NCBI GenBank assembly: GCA_020639235.1
Contig: JACKHC010000001.1
Span: 2,542,001-2,606,000, forward strand
Source: Phycisphaeraceae bacterium
GTDB taxonomy: Bacteria > Planctomycetota > Phycisphaerae > Phycisphaerales > UBA1924
Length of the DNA: 64,000 bases
Direction of reading: 5' to 3'
Shown here: positions 17,575 to 26,185 of the stretch, piece by piece
How the letters are laid out: every line of letters starts with the position of its first letter
Numbering within the stretch: position 1 is the stretch's first letter
Program-made: the position numbers and the translations under genes
The notes under the pieces: model-generated
What the model saw: only the letters and a program-made list of their open reading frames with translations
Told to the model about the DNA's origin: nothing
Database searches by the model: none

Positions 17575-18174
17575 ATGGCCCGTTACACCGGACCCAAGGT
17601 CAGATTGTCTCGACGCGTCGGCGCCCCCATCGCCGACATCCCCAAGCACACCGCCAAGCGCCAGCTCAACCCGCCGGGCATGCACGGCTACCGCGGTCGC
17701 CGCCTGCGCGACTACGGCCTGCGCCTCAACGAGAAGCAGAAGCTCCGCTTCCACTACTCGATCCTCGAGAAGCAGTTCCGTCGCTATGTCGACGAGGCCA
17801 AGCGCCGCCAGGGCAACTCCGCCGATAACCTCCTGCAGCTGCTCGAGTCGCGCCTCGACAACGTGCTCGCCCGCGCGGGCGTTGTACGCACGATCTGGGC
17901 CGCGCGTCAGATGGTGGTTCACGGGCACGTCCGCGTGAACGGCAAGAAGGTCGACCGCCCGTCGTACTCCATCAAGGTCGGCGATGTCATCACCTTCCGC
18001 GACAAGATCCACACCCTCATCCGGGACAACATGGAGTCCATCGTCGGGCACATCGTCCCCGATTGGATCGAGTTCACCCCGGCGGAGCTCACCGTCCGCG
18101 TCGCGGCGCTGCCCACCGCGGACCAGGTGCCGTTCGAGGTGAACACCAATCTGATCATCGAGTTCTACCGCTAA
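17575..18174 (+). CDS. rpsD: Ribosomal protein uS4
   Basis: The 199-residue protein matches uS4, which nucleates 30S assembly and acts as a translational repressor in many bacteria. The N-terminal segment lacks the four zinc cysteines, so this is the C-minus form. The S4 RNA-binding fold is clear at about residues 90-150 (LESRLDNVLARAGVV; ARQMVVHGHVRVNGKKVDRP). GGAG lies 7 bases before the ATG. It is a single-gene unit with its own promoter candidate, leader hairpin and terminator, not part of an alpha operon with rpsK, rpsM and rpoA. Confidence 0.97.
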   Translation: MARYTGPKVRLSRRVGAPIADIPKHTAKRQLNPPGMHGYRGRRLRDYGLRLNEKQKLRFHYSILEKQFRRYVDEAKRRQGNSADNLLQLLESRLDNVLARAGVVRTIWAARQMVVHGHVRVNGKKVDRPSYSIKVGDVITFRDKIHTLIRDNMESIVGHIVPDWIEFTPAELTVRVAALPTADQVPFEVNTNLIIEFYR

Positions 18175-18204
18175 TCACACGGTCAAGCACGCGGCATGAC
18201 GGGA

Positions 18205-18235
18205 CGCGCCGAGTCCATTCGGCGCGCCCTTTCCT
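18205..18235 (+). terminator. Intrinsic terminator of rpsD
   Basis: An 8-bp stem (CGCGCCGA / TCGGCGCG) with a six-base loop is followed by CCCTTTCCTC. It starts 30 bases after the rpsD stop and lies inside the longer open frame of the next gene, which argues for the later start at 18271. Confidence 0.7.
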
Positions 18236-18270
18236 CCCCCACTGCCGCGGGCGCAGCGAACGGTGCTCGC

Positions 18271-20280
18271 ATGCTCAAGTTCTTCCGTAAGTACAACATG
18301 ATCATCCTCGTGGTGGGCGGCTGCTTCCTCATGGTCGCCTTCCTCGTCGGCAGCTCGCTCCAGCAGCTCCAGGGGATGATGCAGAATCAGACCATCGCCA
18401 CGATGCGAGGCGTCAAGATCTCGGGCAACGACTACGCCCGCGCCCAGACCGACTTCGCCATCGTCAAGCAGATGATGGACCCCGTCTTCCCGCAGTTCGT
18501 CAACGCGCTGGAGGGGACCGACGGTTCCGGCATCGACACGTGGCTCATGCTCTCGACCGAAGCGCAGCGCCTAGGTCTCGTGGGCGGCGTGCAGGACGGG
18601 CAGAACATGGTCTCCCTCGCCGCCGACATGGCCGTCGATACCTACTTCCAGTACCAGTACCGCATGCCGGTGACGCCGCAACTCCTCGAGATCCCGGAGG
18701 TCAAGACCGAGTACGACGCGGTCCACAGCGCCTACACGCAGATCATGGACCAGGCGCGCCAGCAGATCCTCAAGAGAGGCAACAGCGAACGCGCGGTGGA
18801 CATGGCTCTCGCCCGGGCGCACGGCGTGCTCCGTGTGTTCCAGGCCAACCGCAACGAGGCCTCGCTCGTCTCCGCCCCCGAACTCCGCGCTCACGCGCAG
18901 GAGGTCCTCGATGTCGCCGTCGTCGGCATGGTGACGCTCAACGCGCTCGCCGCCGCCGACGAACTGCCCGAGCCGACCGAGGACGAGATCCAGACGCAGT
19001 ACGAGACCTATCGCACCGTCCGCCCCGGCGAGGGGCTCCTCGGCTTCGGATATCTCCGCCCGCCCGCGGTGCAGGTCGAGTGGATCAACATCGACCAGAA
19101 GGTCGTCGCCAACGAACTCCCCCTCGATCGCGTCGCCGTCCGCGTGTTCCACAAGAACAACAAAACGCAGCGCGGCTGGAGCGACGACTTCGAGACCGTC
19201 AAGGATCAGGTCGAGCAGGCCATGCGCACTGAGCGGGCCTCCGAGATCGTCGCGTCGGGCGTTGACGCCGCACGCAACGAGATGCGCCGTCTCTCCTCGC
19301 CGCTCTCCGATGATGGGCGATTCAAGAAAGTGCCGGATGACTGGCGGGCGAAGTTCGCCTCGATGGACGAGATCGCGGGCAGGATCCGCGAGACCATGAC
19401 CCGCGAGGCCGGCGTCGATGTCTCCGCCGCTGTCATGGTCCTCACCACAGCCAACGAAGAAGACCCTTGGAAGAGCGCGCGCCAGGCCATGCTCCTGCCC
19501 GGCATCGGCCGCGCCGTGAATCCCGGCGTCGGCGCGGCCGGCCGCGGCTGGACGACCTTCGGCGAGTACGCGCTGCAACTCCGGGGCCTCGTCCCCGACG
19601 ACGCCGCCACCGTGCAGGAGGGGCTCGTCTACGGCCCGCTCACCGGCGGCGAGGACCGCTACTTCTTCCGGGTGATCGATCACCGCCAGGAGAGCCCGCC
19701 CGAGTCGCTCGAAGAGGTTCGGACAGCTGTCGTCAAAGACGCGCGCCTCTTGCAGGGGTGGAATCACCTCAAAGCCGTCGTCGCCGACGAGGCGAAGGCG
19801 CTCGCGCAAGCCGAAGGGCTCGACGCCGTCGGACGCAAGTACGGCATGACGGCGCAGCGCCCATTCGAGGTTTCCCGACTCGGCATGACGCCCAAGATGG
19901 AGAAGCCCCAGCCGATCCGCGGCGAGAACCAACCCGAACTCCGCAATGCGATCATGGACCTCGTCGAGCCGTGGGACCCGCTGGTTGATGTCGCGTCGCT
20001 CCCGCTCGATCAACGCGTCGTCGTGATGCCGATCGAGCAGGCCAAGGGGCTGGTCGTCGTCGTCGTGGAAGGACGCTACCCCGCGACCCGGGAACGCTTC
20101 TTCGAGGCCTACACCTCGGTGGAACGCGCAGCGCTTTCGGAGTTCGCCGCGTCCCTGAACGACAACATCTACTCGACCGAACGCCTCCGCGAACGATTCG
20201 ACTTCAAGGAAGTCAAGAAGCGCGGCAGCCGCAACGACGACGCGATCGACGAAGACGCCGCCGAAGACAGCACCGACTGA
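18271..20280 (+). CDS. PpiD/SurA-like membrane-anchored periplasmic folding factor
   Basis: The 669-residue protein starts with a short cytoplasmic tail (MLKFFRKYNM), one membrane helix (about 10-32, IILVVGGCFLMVAFLVG) and a periplasmic body. This layout and the NQTIATMRGVKISGNDYARA opening resemble PpiD/SurA-type chaperones, in which the segment after the anchor starts with a VNG-like strand and a long helical bundle. I do not see a clear parvulin isomerase core, so catalytic activity is doubtful. The C-terminus is highly acidic (DDAIDEDAAEDSTD). The first 25 codons of the longer frame lie over the rpsD terminator and are not counted. It is inferred to help fold exported proteins. Confidence 0.7.
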   Translation: MLKFFRKYNMIILVVGGCFLMVAFLVGSSLQQLQGMMQNQTIATMRGVKISGNDYARAQTDFAIVKQMMDPVFPQFVNALEGTDGSGIDTWLMLSTEAQRLGLVGGVQDGQNMVSLAADMAVDTYFQYQYRMPVTPQLLEIPEVKTEYDAVHSAYTQIMDQARQQILKRGNSERAVDMALARAHGVLRVFQANRNEASLVSAPELRAHAQEVLDVAVVGMVTLNALAAADELPEPTEDEIQTQYETYRTVRPGEGLLGFGYLRPPAVQVEWINIDQKVVANELPLDRVAVRVFHKNNKTQRGWSDDFETVKDQVEQAMRTERASEIVASGVDAARNEMRRLSSPLSDDGRFKKVPDDWRAKFASMDEIAGRIRETMTREAGVDVSAAVMVLTTANEEDPWKSARQAMLLPGIGRAVNPGVGAAGRGWTTFGEYALQLRGLVPDDAATVQEGLVYGPLTGGEDRYFFRVIDHRQESPPESLEEVRTAVVKDARLLQGWNHLKAVVADEAKALAQAEGLDAVGRKYGMTAQRPFEVSRLGMTPKMEKPQPIRGENQPELRNAIMDLVEPWDPLVDVASLPLDQRVVVMPIEQAKGLVVVVVEGRYPATRERFFEAYTSVERAALSEFAASLNDNIYSTERLRERFDFKEVKKRGSRNDDAIDEDAAEDSTD

Positions 20281-20291
20281 ACGCTATCCGA

Positions 20292-20567
20292 TCAGGCGAT
20301 GTCCGACATCATCGCGTCGAACCCCGGATGTTCGTGACGCGCACGCGCCGCATCGAAGGACGCCCGCGCGAGGAGCGGGCTCTCGAGTCGAGCCAGCAAA
20401 CCGACGACCAACTCGATCACGCGCGCCGGCCCGGCCGTGCCGTGGCACCAGTACTCGTAGTCCGCGAACGACAATCGGACCGTGATCATCCGAGCCGGGC
20501 CGACCTCCACTTCGAACGCCCACGCGAACCGCAACTCCGTCTCCGTCAACACGCGAATCGGTGCCAC
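20292..20567 (-). CDS. Small hypothetical protein
   Basis: A 91-residue frame (GTG at 20567, GGAAGG 11 bases upstream) reads as a plausible folded protein: a strand-rich half (FAWAFEVEVGPARMITVRL; FADYEYWCHGTAGPARVIEL) and a helical end (FDAARARHEHPGFDAMMSDI). I do not recognise it. It converges with the chaperone gene and is divergent from the permease gene at 20636. The frame can be extended upstream to 20633 but that part is low complexity. It could be a chance frame in GC-rich DNA, though the amino-acid composition is less Arg/Pro biased than that of typical shadow frames. Confidence 0.5.
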   Translation of the reverse strand: MAPIRVLTETELRFAWAFEVEVGPARMITVRLSFADYEYWCHGTAGPARVIELVVGLLARLESPLLARASFDAARARHEHPGFDAMMSDIA

Positions 20568-20635
20568 CCCGGGAGTATCCTTCCGGTACAGACTCTGTCC
20601 CCCCTCCCCATCCGGCTCTCGCTCATCGCCCATCC

Positions 20636-21967
20636 ATGAACTTCCTGTTTGAGACCATCTCGCTCGGCATGCGGAACCTCCGCCTGCACATCCTCCGGTC
20701 GATCCTGACCGCGCTGGGCATCATTCTGGGCGTCGGCGCGGTGATTGTCATGTCGAGCGTCGGCGAGGGCCGTATCCGCCAGACCATCAAGGAAATCGAA
20801 CGCCTCGGCGCCCGCAACATCATCGTCCGTTCGATGAAGCCCGCTGAAGCGCTCCAGCTCCAGCAGGGCCAGCAGCAGGGATGGCAGACCTCCTACGGCC
20901 TCACGCGCGTCGATCTCCGCTCCATCCAGGACCACTTCGGCGACTCCGCGATCATCGTCCCTACCAAGGGCGTCGGGTCGTATGTCCTCAAGGACCGATT
21001 CCGGAAAATCAGCCAGGCGTTCGGCACGACACCCGAGTTCATCGATCTCGCCAATCTCAAGATCGCCCGCGGGCGCTACATCAACCAGTCCGACATCGAC
21101 GCGGCCGAGCCCGTCGCCGTGCTGGGCGCCGAGGTCGCGCGAACGATGTACCCTTACGAAGACCCGCTCGGGTCCACCATCCGCGTGGACGATCAGGTCT
21201 TCCGAGTCGTCGGCGTGCTCCGGCCCGTTGGCCTCGCCGGCGGCGCTGGCGCGAGTCTTGTCGGGCGTGATCTCAATCAGGATGTCCATGTCCCCATCAC
21301 CGCCGCGCGCCAGCGCTTCGGCGACCTCGTCGTCAGGCGGACGAGCGGGAACTTCAGCGCCGAACTCGTCGAAGTCTCCGAGATCTACATCCAGTCACCC
21401 TCGCGTGGCGATGTCTTGCTCGACGCCAAGGTCGCGCACCGCGTCCTCGAAGCCAAGCACGACGGCATGCGCGACATCGAGGTGATCGTTCCTTATGAAC
21501 TCCTCGAGCAGGCGCGCAAGGAAGCCCTCGCCGGCAACCTGACGACCGCAGTCATCGCGGGCCTCGCCCTCCTCGTCGGCGGCATCGGCATCATGAACAT
21601 CATGCTGGCAACGGTCACCGAGCGGACACGCGAGATCGGCATCCGGCGTGCAATCGGCGCCACGCGCAGGCACATCATCGCGCAGTTCCTGGTCGAGACA
21701 GGCGTCCTGAGCATCATCGGGGCCCTCGTCGGCGTCGCCGCGGGAATCGGGTTCAGCTCGATCGTCGAGGTCGCTGTGCCGTTCCTCCCCAAACTCCCCT
21801 TTGTCGGTGGGCTCATGGACCCCAGCGCTACCATGCCGACGGCATTGACGCTCTGGTCCATCATCGTTTCGTTCTCGATCGCGGCGATCACGGGGCTCGT
21901 GTTCGGGATCTATCCCGCGATGGTCGCCGCACGACAGGACCCGATCGTCGCCCTCCGCCACGACTGA
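20636..21967 (+). CDS. MacB/FtsX-like ABC transporter permease
   Basis: The 443-residue protein has the MacB-type permease layout: one N-terminal membrane helix (LRSILTALGIILGVGAVIVM), a large periplasmic domain (about residues 45-285), then three C-terminal helices (AVIAGLALLVGGIGIMNIML; FLVETGVLSIIGALVGVAAG; TLWSIIVSFSIAAITGLVFG). The signature TERTREIGIRRAIGATRRHI lies between helices 2 and 3, and the tail ends PIVALRHD. Family members work with a separate ATPase and a periplasmic adaptor. Neither is adjacent here, so the transported substrate is unknown. The ATG at 20636 is chosen because the family opening MNFLFETISLGMRNLR starts there. Confidence 0.9.
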   Translation: MNFLFETISLGMRNLRLHILRSILTALGIILGVGAVIVMSSVGEGRIRQTIKEIERLGARNIIVRSMKPAEALQLQQGQQQGWQTSYGLTRVDLRSIQDHFGDSAIIVPTKGVGSYVLKDRFRKISQAFGTTPEFIDLANLKIARGRYINQSDIDAAEPVAVLGAEVARTMYPYEDPLGSTIRVDDQVFRVVGVLRPVGLAGGAGASLVGRDLNQDVHVPITAARQRFGDLVVRRTSGNFSAELVEVSEIYIQSPSRGDVLLDAKVAHRVLEAKHDGMRDIEVIVPYELLEQARKEALAGNLTTAVIAGLALLVGGIGIMNIMLATVTERTREIGIRRAIGATRRHIIAQFLVETGVLSIIGALVGVAAGIGFSSIVEVAVPFLPKLPFVGGLMDPSATMPTALTLWSIIVSFSIAAITGLVFGIYPAMVAARQDPIVALRHD

Positions 21968-21980
21968 TCCCGACCGCGAC

Positions 21981-22826
21981 CTATCGCACCGGCGTCCACG
22001 CCCGCGTCGGGGCGCCCCCGATCGGCTCAAACAACCGCTCGCCGTGGTCCACCGGATCGCGGTGCCCGACCAGCAGCACGCCCTCGTCCTCCAGCCGGTC
22101 GCGCACAACACCCACGGCGTCCTCTCGCGCTCGCGCGCCGAAGTGGCACAGAACATTGCGGCAGCAGATCACATCGAACCGCCCGAGCCGGCGTGCCGCC
22201 ATCGCGTCCCGGAGATTGTGCGCCCGGAAAGCGACCATGTTCCCGAGCGTCTCGCGCACTCGGCTACCGGCGCCGTCGATCGAGAAGAAGCGATCGTGGT
22301 CATCGGGATGCAGGTCCCGCAGCTCGTCCCGCGAGTACCAACCCGCCTCGGCCCGTGCCAGCGCGCCGGCATTGATATCCGTCGCAAGGATGCGCACATC
22401 CCAATCGTCGATACGCACGCCCAGAGCGCGATGCACGATCATCGCAAGGTCGTACGCCTCCTGCCCCGTAGCGCAGCCCGCCGACCACAAGCGCAGTCGC
22501 CGCTCGCGTCGGTTCGCCTCGATCACACGCGGGAGCACCGCTCGTTCCAGAAACTCCAGCTGTAGCGGGTACCGACCGAACGAGGTCTCGCCGATCGACG
22601 CGAGCCGGAGCAGTTCGTCGAGTTCGTGAACGCGCTGCGGCCCCATTCTCAGGTACGCGCAGTACTGCGTCGCATCGCCGAGCCCCAACTCGCGGACGCG
22701 CCGCTGCACGCGCGCTCCCAGCGCAAACCGACGGGTTCGCTCCAACTCGATCCCGGCGTGATCGCGCATCGTGCCGCAGATCTCGTCGTACGCGTCGTCC
22801 GCAATAACCTGCGCCTCATGCTTCAT
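21981..22826 (-). CDS. cheR: CheR-type protein glutamate methyltransferase
   Basis: The 281-residue protein matches CheR, which methylates glutamates of chemoreceptors with SAM. An N-terminal helical domain (about 10-75) is followed by the SAM-binding domain. LRLWSAGCATGQEAYDLAMI is motif I; the usual GEEPYS is GQEAYD here. VRILATDINAGALARAEAGW and FDVICCRNVLCHFG are also conserved. The region that normally reads RNVLIYF has Cys-His instead. GGAGG lies 10 bases before the ATG. It is divergent from the flagellin gene, which suits a motility role, but no other chemotaxis gene is in the window. Confidence 0.92.
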   Translation of the reverse strand: MKHEAQVIADDAYDEICGTMRDHAGIELERTRRFALGARVQRRVRELGLGDATQYCAYLRMGPQRVHELDELLRLASIGETSFGRYPLQLEFLERAVLPRVIEANRRERRLRLWSAGCATGQEAYDLAMIVHRALGVRIDDWDVRILATDINAGALARAEAGWYSRDELRDLHPDDHDRFFSIDGAGSRVRETLGNMVAFRAHNLRDAMAARRLGRFDVICCRNVLCHFGARAREDAVGVVRDRLEDEGVLLVGHRDPVDHGERLFEPIGGAPTRAWTPVR

Positions 22827-23266
22827 CGCGGTAGGTCCTCCGACGCGCTCGCGACCATGCCGACGAACACGGGTTATTGGATGAATCGTCCCCGCGCTGC
22901 GCGTTCTTAAGAGGACGCGCCCAAGTCGAGATCAACCTCGCAATCTTCCTGCTGCCGAACGCGCCGCCGCGGCACGGAGCGCCACTTCCGATCCGCTGGC
23001 AACCGCCGCCACACGCGGAATTCGCAAGGTCCGAAAGGTCGTTTCGTGGTTATCACCACTTCTTTTCTAGGACCACTTCATTCGCGTCTCATGCACGTCG
23101 ATGTTCTCGGCACCTCAGGGTTCTAGGGCCTCAACGCCCGGCTCCGGGGTGCGGCAAGACGCGACGGTCGCGCCAATCCGCTCCAACAAGATCCCGCGGA
23201 CCTAGAGCAGCGGGAAGGCCCAATGAAACCGGGCCGAGCAGCACGGATCAGGGAGGACCGAATACC
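22827..23266. other. Intergenic region between cheR and flagellin
   Basis: This 440-base stretch must hold the divergent promoters of cheR and the flagellin gene. It contains GGGAGG 10 bases before the flagellin ATG. I looked for sigma-28 and sigma-54 type boxes and found no convincing match. The open frame running through it in phase with flagellin is an artefact of the missing stop. Confidence 0.5.
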
Positions 23267-24799
23267 ATGAGCCGAATCAACACCAATGTGAGCTCGCTGA
23301 TCGCACAGCGCGTTCTGACGAACAACAACAACAACCTCGGATTGTCGCTCGAGCGCTTGTCCACCGGCCTGCGGATCAACCGCGGCAAGGACGACCCCGC
23401 CGGGCTCATCGCCTCTGAGAACCTCCGCGCCGAGAAGTCGGCGATCGGAGCCGCGATCAAGAACGCCGAGCGCGCCGATCAGGTCGTGAACATCGCCGAA
23501 GGCGGTCTCACCGAGATCAGCGGCCTACTCAACGAACTCCAGGGGCTGATCACCGCGTCGGCGAACACCGCCGGCCTTTCCTCCGAGGAGAAGGAGGCGA
23601 ATCAGCTCAAGATCGACTCCATCCTCCAGACCATCGACCGCGTCGCCAGCGCCACGTCGTTCCAGGGTTCCAAGTTGCTCAACGGCAACTACGGTTACGC
23701 CGCGACCGACGTGAGCGGCGCTGTCTCTTCCTTCAAGATCAACGGCGCCAAGCTCAATCAGGGCGACACACGCAACGTCGAGGTGCTCGTCACCCAGTCC
23801 GCCCAGCGCGCCGGACTGTTCCTCTCGACCGCGACCAACGCGATCGACCTCGGCGCCGGCTCGACCTTTGTCATTGAGATCACCGGTACCAAGGGGTCCC
23901 GTGAGTTCTCGTTCGCGTCGGGCACCGCCCTCTCGACCATCGCCGATACCGTCAACTCCTTCAAGGATGTCCTGGGCGTCTCCGCCACGGACTCCGGCAC
24001 CGGCCTGCGGATCGACTCCGTCGAGTTCGGCGAGGACGAGTTCGTCTCGGTGAAGATCAGCGACGACGGCTCCATCGCCGGCGCCAACGTCGGCATCTAC
24101 CAGTACGCCGCGACCGACACCAACACCGCCAACACAACGATCCTCTCGACCTTCACCGCCGCCGCCAACAAGGTCACCGACATCGGCCAGGACCTCGGCG
24201 CGACCATCAACGGCATCGTGGCCACGACCAACGGCACGATCGCACGCATCAACACGGACTTCCTCGATGTCGAGGTCGATCTCTCCTCCACCGCAGGCAC
24301 GGGCGCCAACGCCCAGACGCTCGGCGCGATCGACGCCTTCACGATCACCGGTGGCGGCGCGAGCTTCCAGCTCGCCGCCCAGGTCGATATCGCGGGCAAG
24401 GTCTCGCTGGGCATCGACAACGTCGCCGTCCGCAACATCGGACAGGCCGAAATCGAAGGGGAGGTCAAGTTCCTCTCGGATCTGAGCTCCGGCAAGGGGC
24501 TCGATGTGGTCGACGGCGACCTCACCGGCGCCCAGAAGGTCGTCGAGAAGGCCATCCGCGAGGTAAGCCAGCTCCGCGGTCGCCTCGGTGCCTTCCAGCA
24601 GAACACGATCGGCGCCACCGTCCGGTCGCTCAACATCGGCCTCGAGAACACCACCGCGGCCGAGTCGATCATCCGCGACGCGGACTTCGCCTTCGAGACC
24701 GCCGACCTCACACGCAACCAGATCCTCTCCGCTTCGGCGCAGCAGATCCTGGGTCTCGCGAACTCTCAGCCGCAGGCCGCTCTCCAGCTCCTCGGCTAA
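23267..24799 (+). CDS. fliC: Flagellin
   Basis: The 510-residue protein matches flagellin. The conserved D0/D1 N-terminus (MSRINTNVSSLIAQRVLTNN; SLERLSTGLRINRGKDDPAG) and C-terminus (ESIIRDADFAFETADLTRNQ; ILGLANSQPQAALQLLG) form the filament core. The middle (about 170-400) is a variable surface domain rich in Ala, Thr and Gly. The C-terminus ends in the LLG expected for export and assembly. GGGAGG lies 10 bases before the ATG. A strong terminator follows. No hook or cap genes are nearby, so this is a stand-alone filament gene. Confidence 0.97.
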   Translation: MSRINTNVSSLIAQRVLTNNNNNLGLSLERLSTGLRINRGKDDPAGLIASENLRAEKSAIGAAIKNAERADQVVNIAEGGLTEISGLLNELQGLITASANTAGLSSEEKEANQLKIDSILQTIDRVASATSFQGSKLLNGNYGYAATDVSGAVSSFKINGAKLNQGDTRNVEVLVTQSAQRAGLFLSTATNAIDLGAGSTFVIEITGTKGSREFSFASGTALSTIADTVNSFKDVLGVSATDSGTGLRIDSVEFGEDEFVSVKISDDGSIAGANVGIYQYAATDTNTANTTILSTFTAAANKVTDIGQDLGATINGIVATTNGTIARINTDFLDVEVDLSSTAGTGANAQTLGAIDAFTITGGGASFQLAAQVDIAGKVSLGIDNVAVRNIGQAEIEGEVKFLSDLSSGKGLDVVDGDLTGAQKVVEKAIREVSQLRGRLGAFQQNTIGATVRSLNIGLENTTAAESIIRDADFAFETADLTRNQILSASAQQILGLANSQPQAALQLLG

Positions 24800-24833
24800 G
24801 ACATCTCTCTCTAGGTCCGCTCCCTCGGATCCG

Positions 24834-24870
24834 AACGCCCCGACGCTCGTCGTCGGGGCGTTCTTTCATT
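24834..24870 (+). terminator. Intrinsic terminator of the flagellin gene
   Basis: A perfect 12-bp stem (24834-24845 and 24851-24862) with a CTCGT loop is followed by CTTTCATTT, 35 bases after the flagellin stop. Confidence 0.9.
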
Positions 24871-24890
24871 TCACGCAATAGACTCATCCC

Positions 24891-26045
24891 ATGACCATCA
24901 GCCATTGGCGACGCACCAACACGCTCGGCGAACTCCGATGCGATACGCTCGTCCTCGGCGCGGGTGTCGCCGGGCTCTCCGCCGCACTCGCCCTCCGCGC
25001 GCATCATGTCGATACGCTCGTCGTCGATCGCGCCGCCGTCGGCTCCGGCGCCAGCTCCCGCAACGCGGGCTACCTCATGCGCGGCGCCGCCGACAACTAC
25101 ACCGCGGGCGTTCGCACCTGGGGCCGCGACATCACTCGGGACCTCTGGCGCCTCACCGAGCACAATCTCTTCCTGCTCCGGTCGCGCGGCGTCGAGCGAC
25201 TCCAAACCTATCAGCCCCGCCCTTCCTGCCTGCTCGCGCTCACAGAGGAAGAACAAATCGAACTCCACCAGGCCCGCTCGATGATGCTCGAAGACGGACT
25301 CGATGCACCGTGGATCGAGACCGGTTCCGACACCGTCTGGCGGTCGGGCCTCGCGCGCGCCGGACTGGTCAACCCGCACGACGCCGTCTGCAACCCCTGC
25401 GAACTCCTGGCGATGCTCCGAGCGCAGTTGCATGCACCCATCATCGAGCATCAGGAAGCGATCGCGATCGAAGAATCCGGGCGCAATGTCATCGTCACAC
25501 TCACCGACGGCCGCGTGCGCGCCAACCATGTCATCGCCTGTCTCAACGCCTACGCCCCACTGCTGATCGCTGAGTCCGCGCGGTGGGTCGCCCCCAATCG
25601 CGGCCAGATGCTGACGCTCCGCGCGCCGGCCGCCCGCCTCGATATGTCCTACTACGCGAACCACGGCTCCGAGTACTTCCGCGCCGTCGAGCCCGGCGTC
25701 TTCGTGATCGGCGGATGGCGCAAGCACTTCGCCGAAGCCGAGCGTACCTATGAGGACGCGGTCTCTCACGGCGTGCAGAACGGTCTCGAGTCGTTCGCCA
25801 GAGCGATGTTCGGGGCCGACCAGCAGGTCATCAGCAGATGGTCCGGCATCATGGGCTTCTCGCCGCACGGACGGCCCATCGCCGGGCCCATCCGCCACGG
25901 CTCGCGGGTCTGGTTCCTGGGCGGCTTCACCGGGCACGGCATGTCCCTCGCCCACGCGACCGCCTCGCTCGCCGTGGATGCCATGCTGGGCCTCGCGGGC
26001 CTGCCCCCCGCGATCGCCGGAACCCTCGCCTCTTCAAGGGCTTGA
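24891..26045 (+). CDS. FAD-dependent amine/amino-acid oxidase (DAO family)
   Basis: The 384-residue flavoprotein has the DAO fold. Its N-terminal Rossmann motif is TLVLGAGVAGLSAALALRAH, followed by VDRAAVGSGASSRNAGYLMR, the FAD covalent or contact region typical of gamma-glutamylputrescine oxidase-like enzymes. The C-terminal part carries WSGIMGFSPHGRPIAGPI and FLGGFTGHGMSLAHATA, which close the FAD site. The substrate cannot be assigned from sequence. It is a single gene after the flagellin terminator with no neighbour in the same unit and no obvious Shine-Dalgarno sequence. Confidence 0.87.
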   Translation: MTISHWRRTNTLGELRCDTLVLGAGVAGLSAALALRAHHVDTLVVDRAAVGSGASSRNAGYLMRGAADNYTAGVRTWGRDITRDLWRLTEHNLFLLRSRGVERLQTYQPRPSCLLALTEEEQIELHQARSMMLEDGLDAPWIETGSDTVWRSGLARAGLVNPHDAVCNPCELLAMLRAQLHAPIIEHQEAIAIEESGRNVIVTLTDGRVRANHVIACLNAYAPLLIAESARWVAPNRGQMLTLRAPAARLDMSYYANHGSEYFRAVEPGVFVIGGWRKHFAEAERTYEDAVSHGVQNGLESFARAMFGADQQVISRWSGIMGFSPHGRPIAGPIRHGSRVWFLGGFTGHGMSLAHATASLAVDAMLGLAGLPPAIAGTLASSRA

Positions 26046-26185
26046 GCCGGTAGATTCATCTGTCTCGCCCCCGAAGCTGCACACACAGGGGCGGCGGGCC
26101 GATGTTCGATATCTGATACCCTTGGTGCCCGCCCCCGCCGGGCCGCCGAAATTATCCAAGTCCACGCCCCAGAAGGACCATCCAC

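Noticed and set aside
18196..18270. Longer start of the PpiD-like protein
   Set aside because: The first 25 codons cover the rpsD terminator hairpin, and the family-like opening begins at 18271.
18571..20013. 480-residue minus-strand frame over the chaperone gene
   Set aside because: It is antisense to a gene with a membrane anchor and family-like layout; its composition is typical of a shadow frame.
22877..23266. 130-residue N-terminal extension of flagellin
   Set aside because: Flagellin conservation begins at MSRINTNVSS, preceded by GGGAGG. The extension is non-coding leader.
22827..23266. Sigma-28 or sigma-54 promoter for flagellin
   Set aside because: No stretch matched the spacing and bases well enough on either strand.
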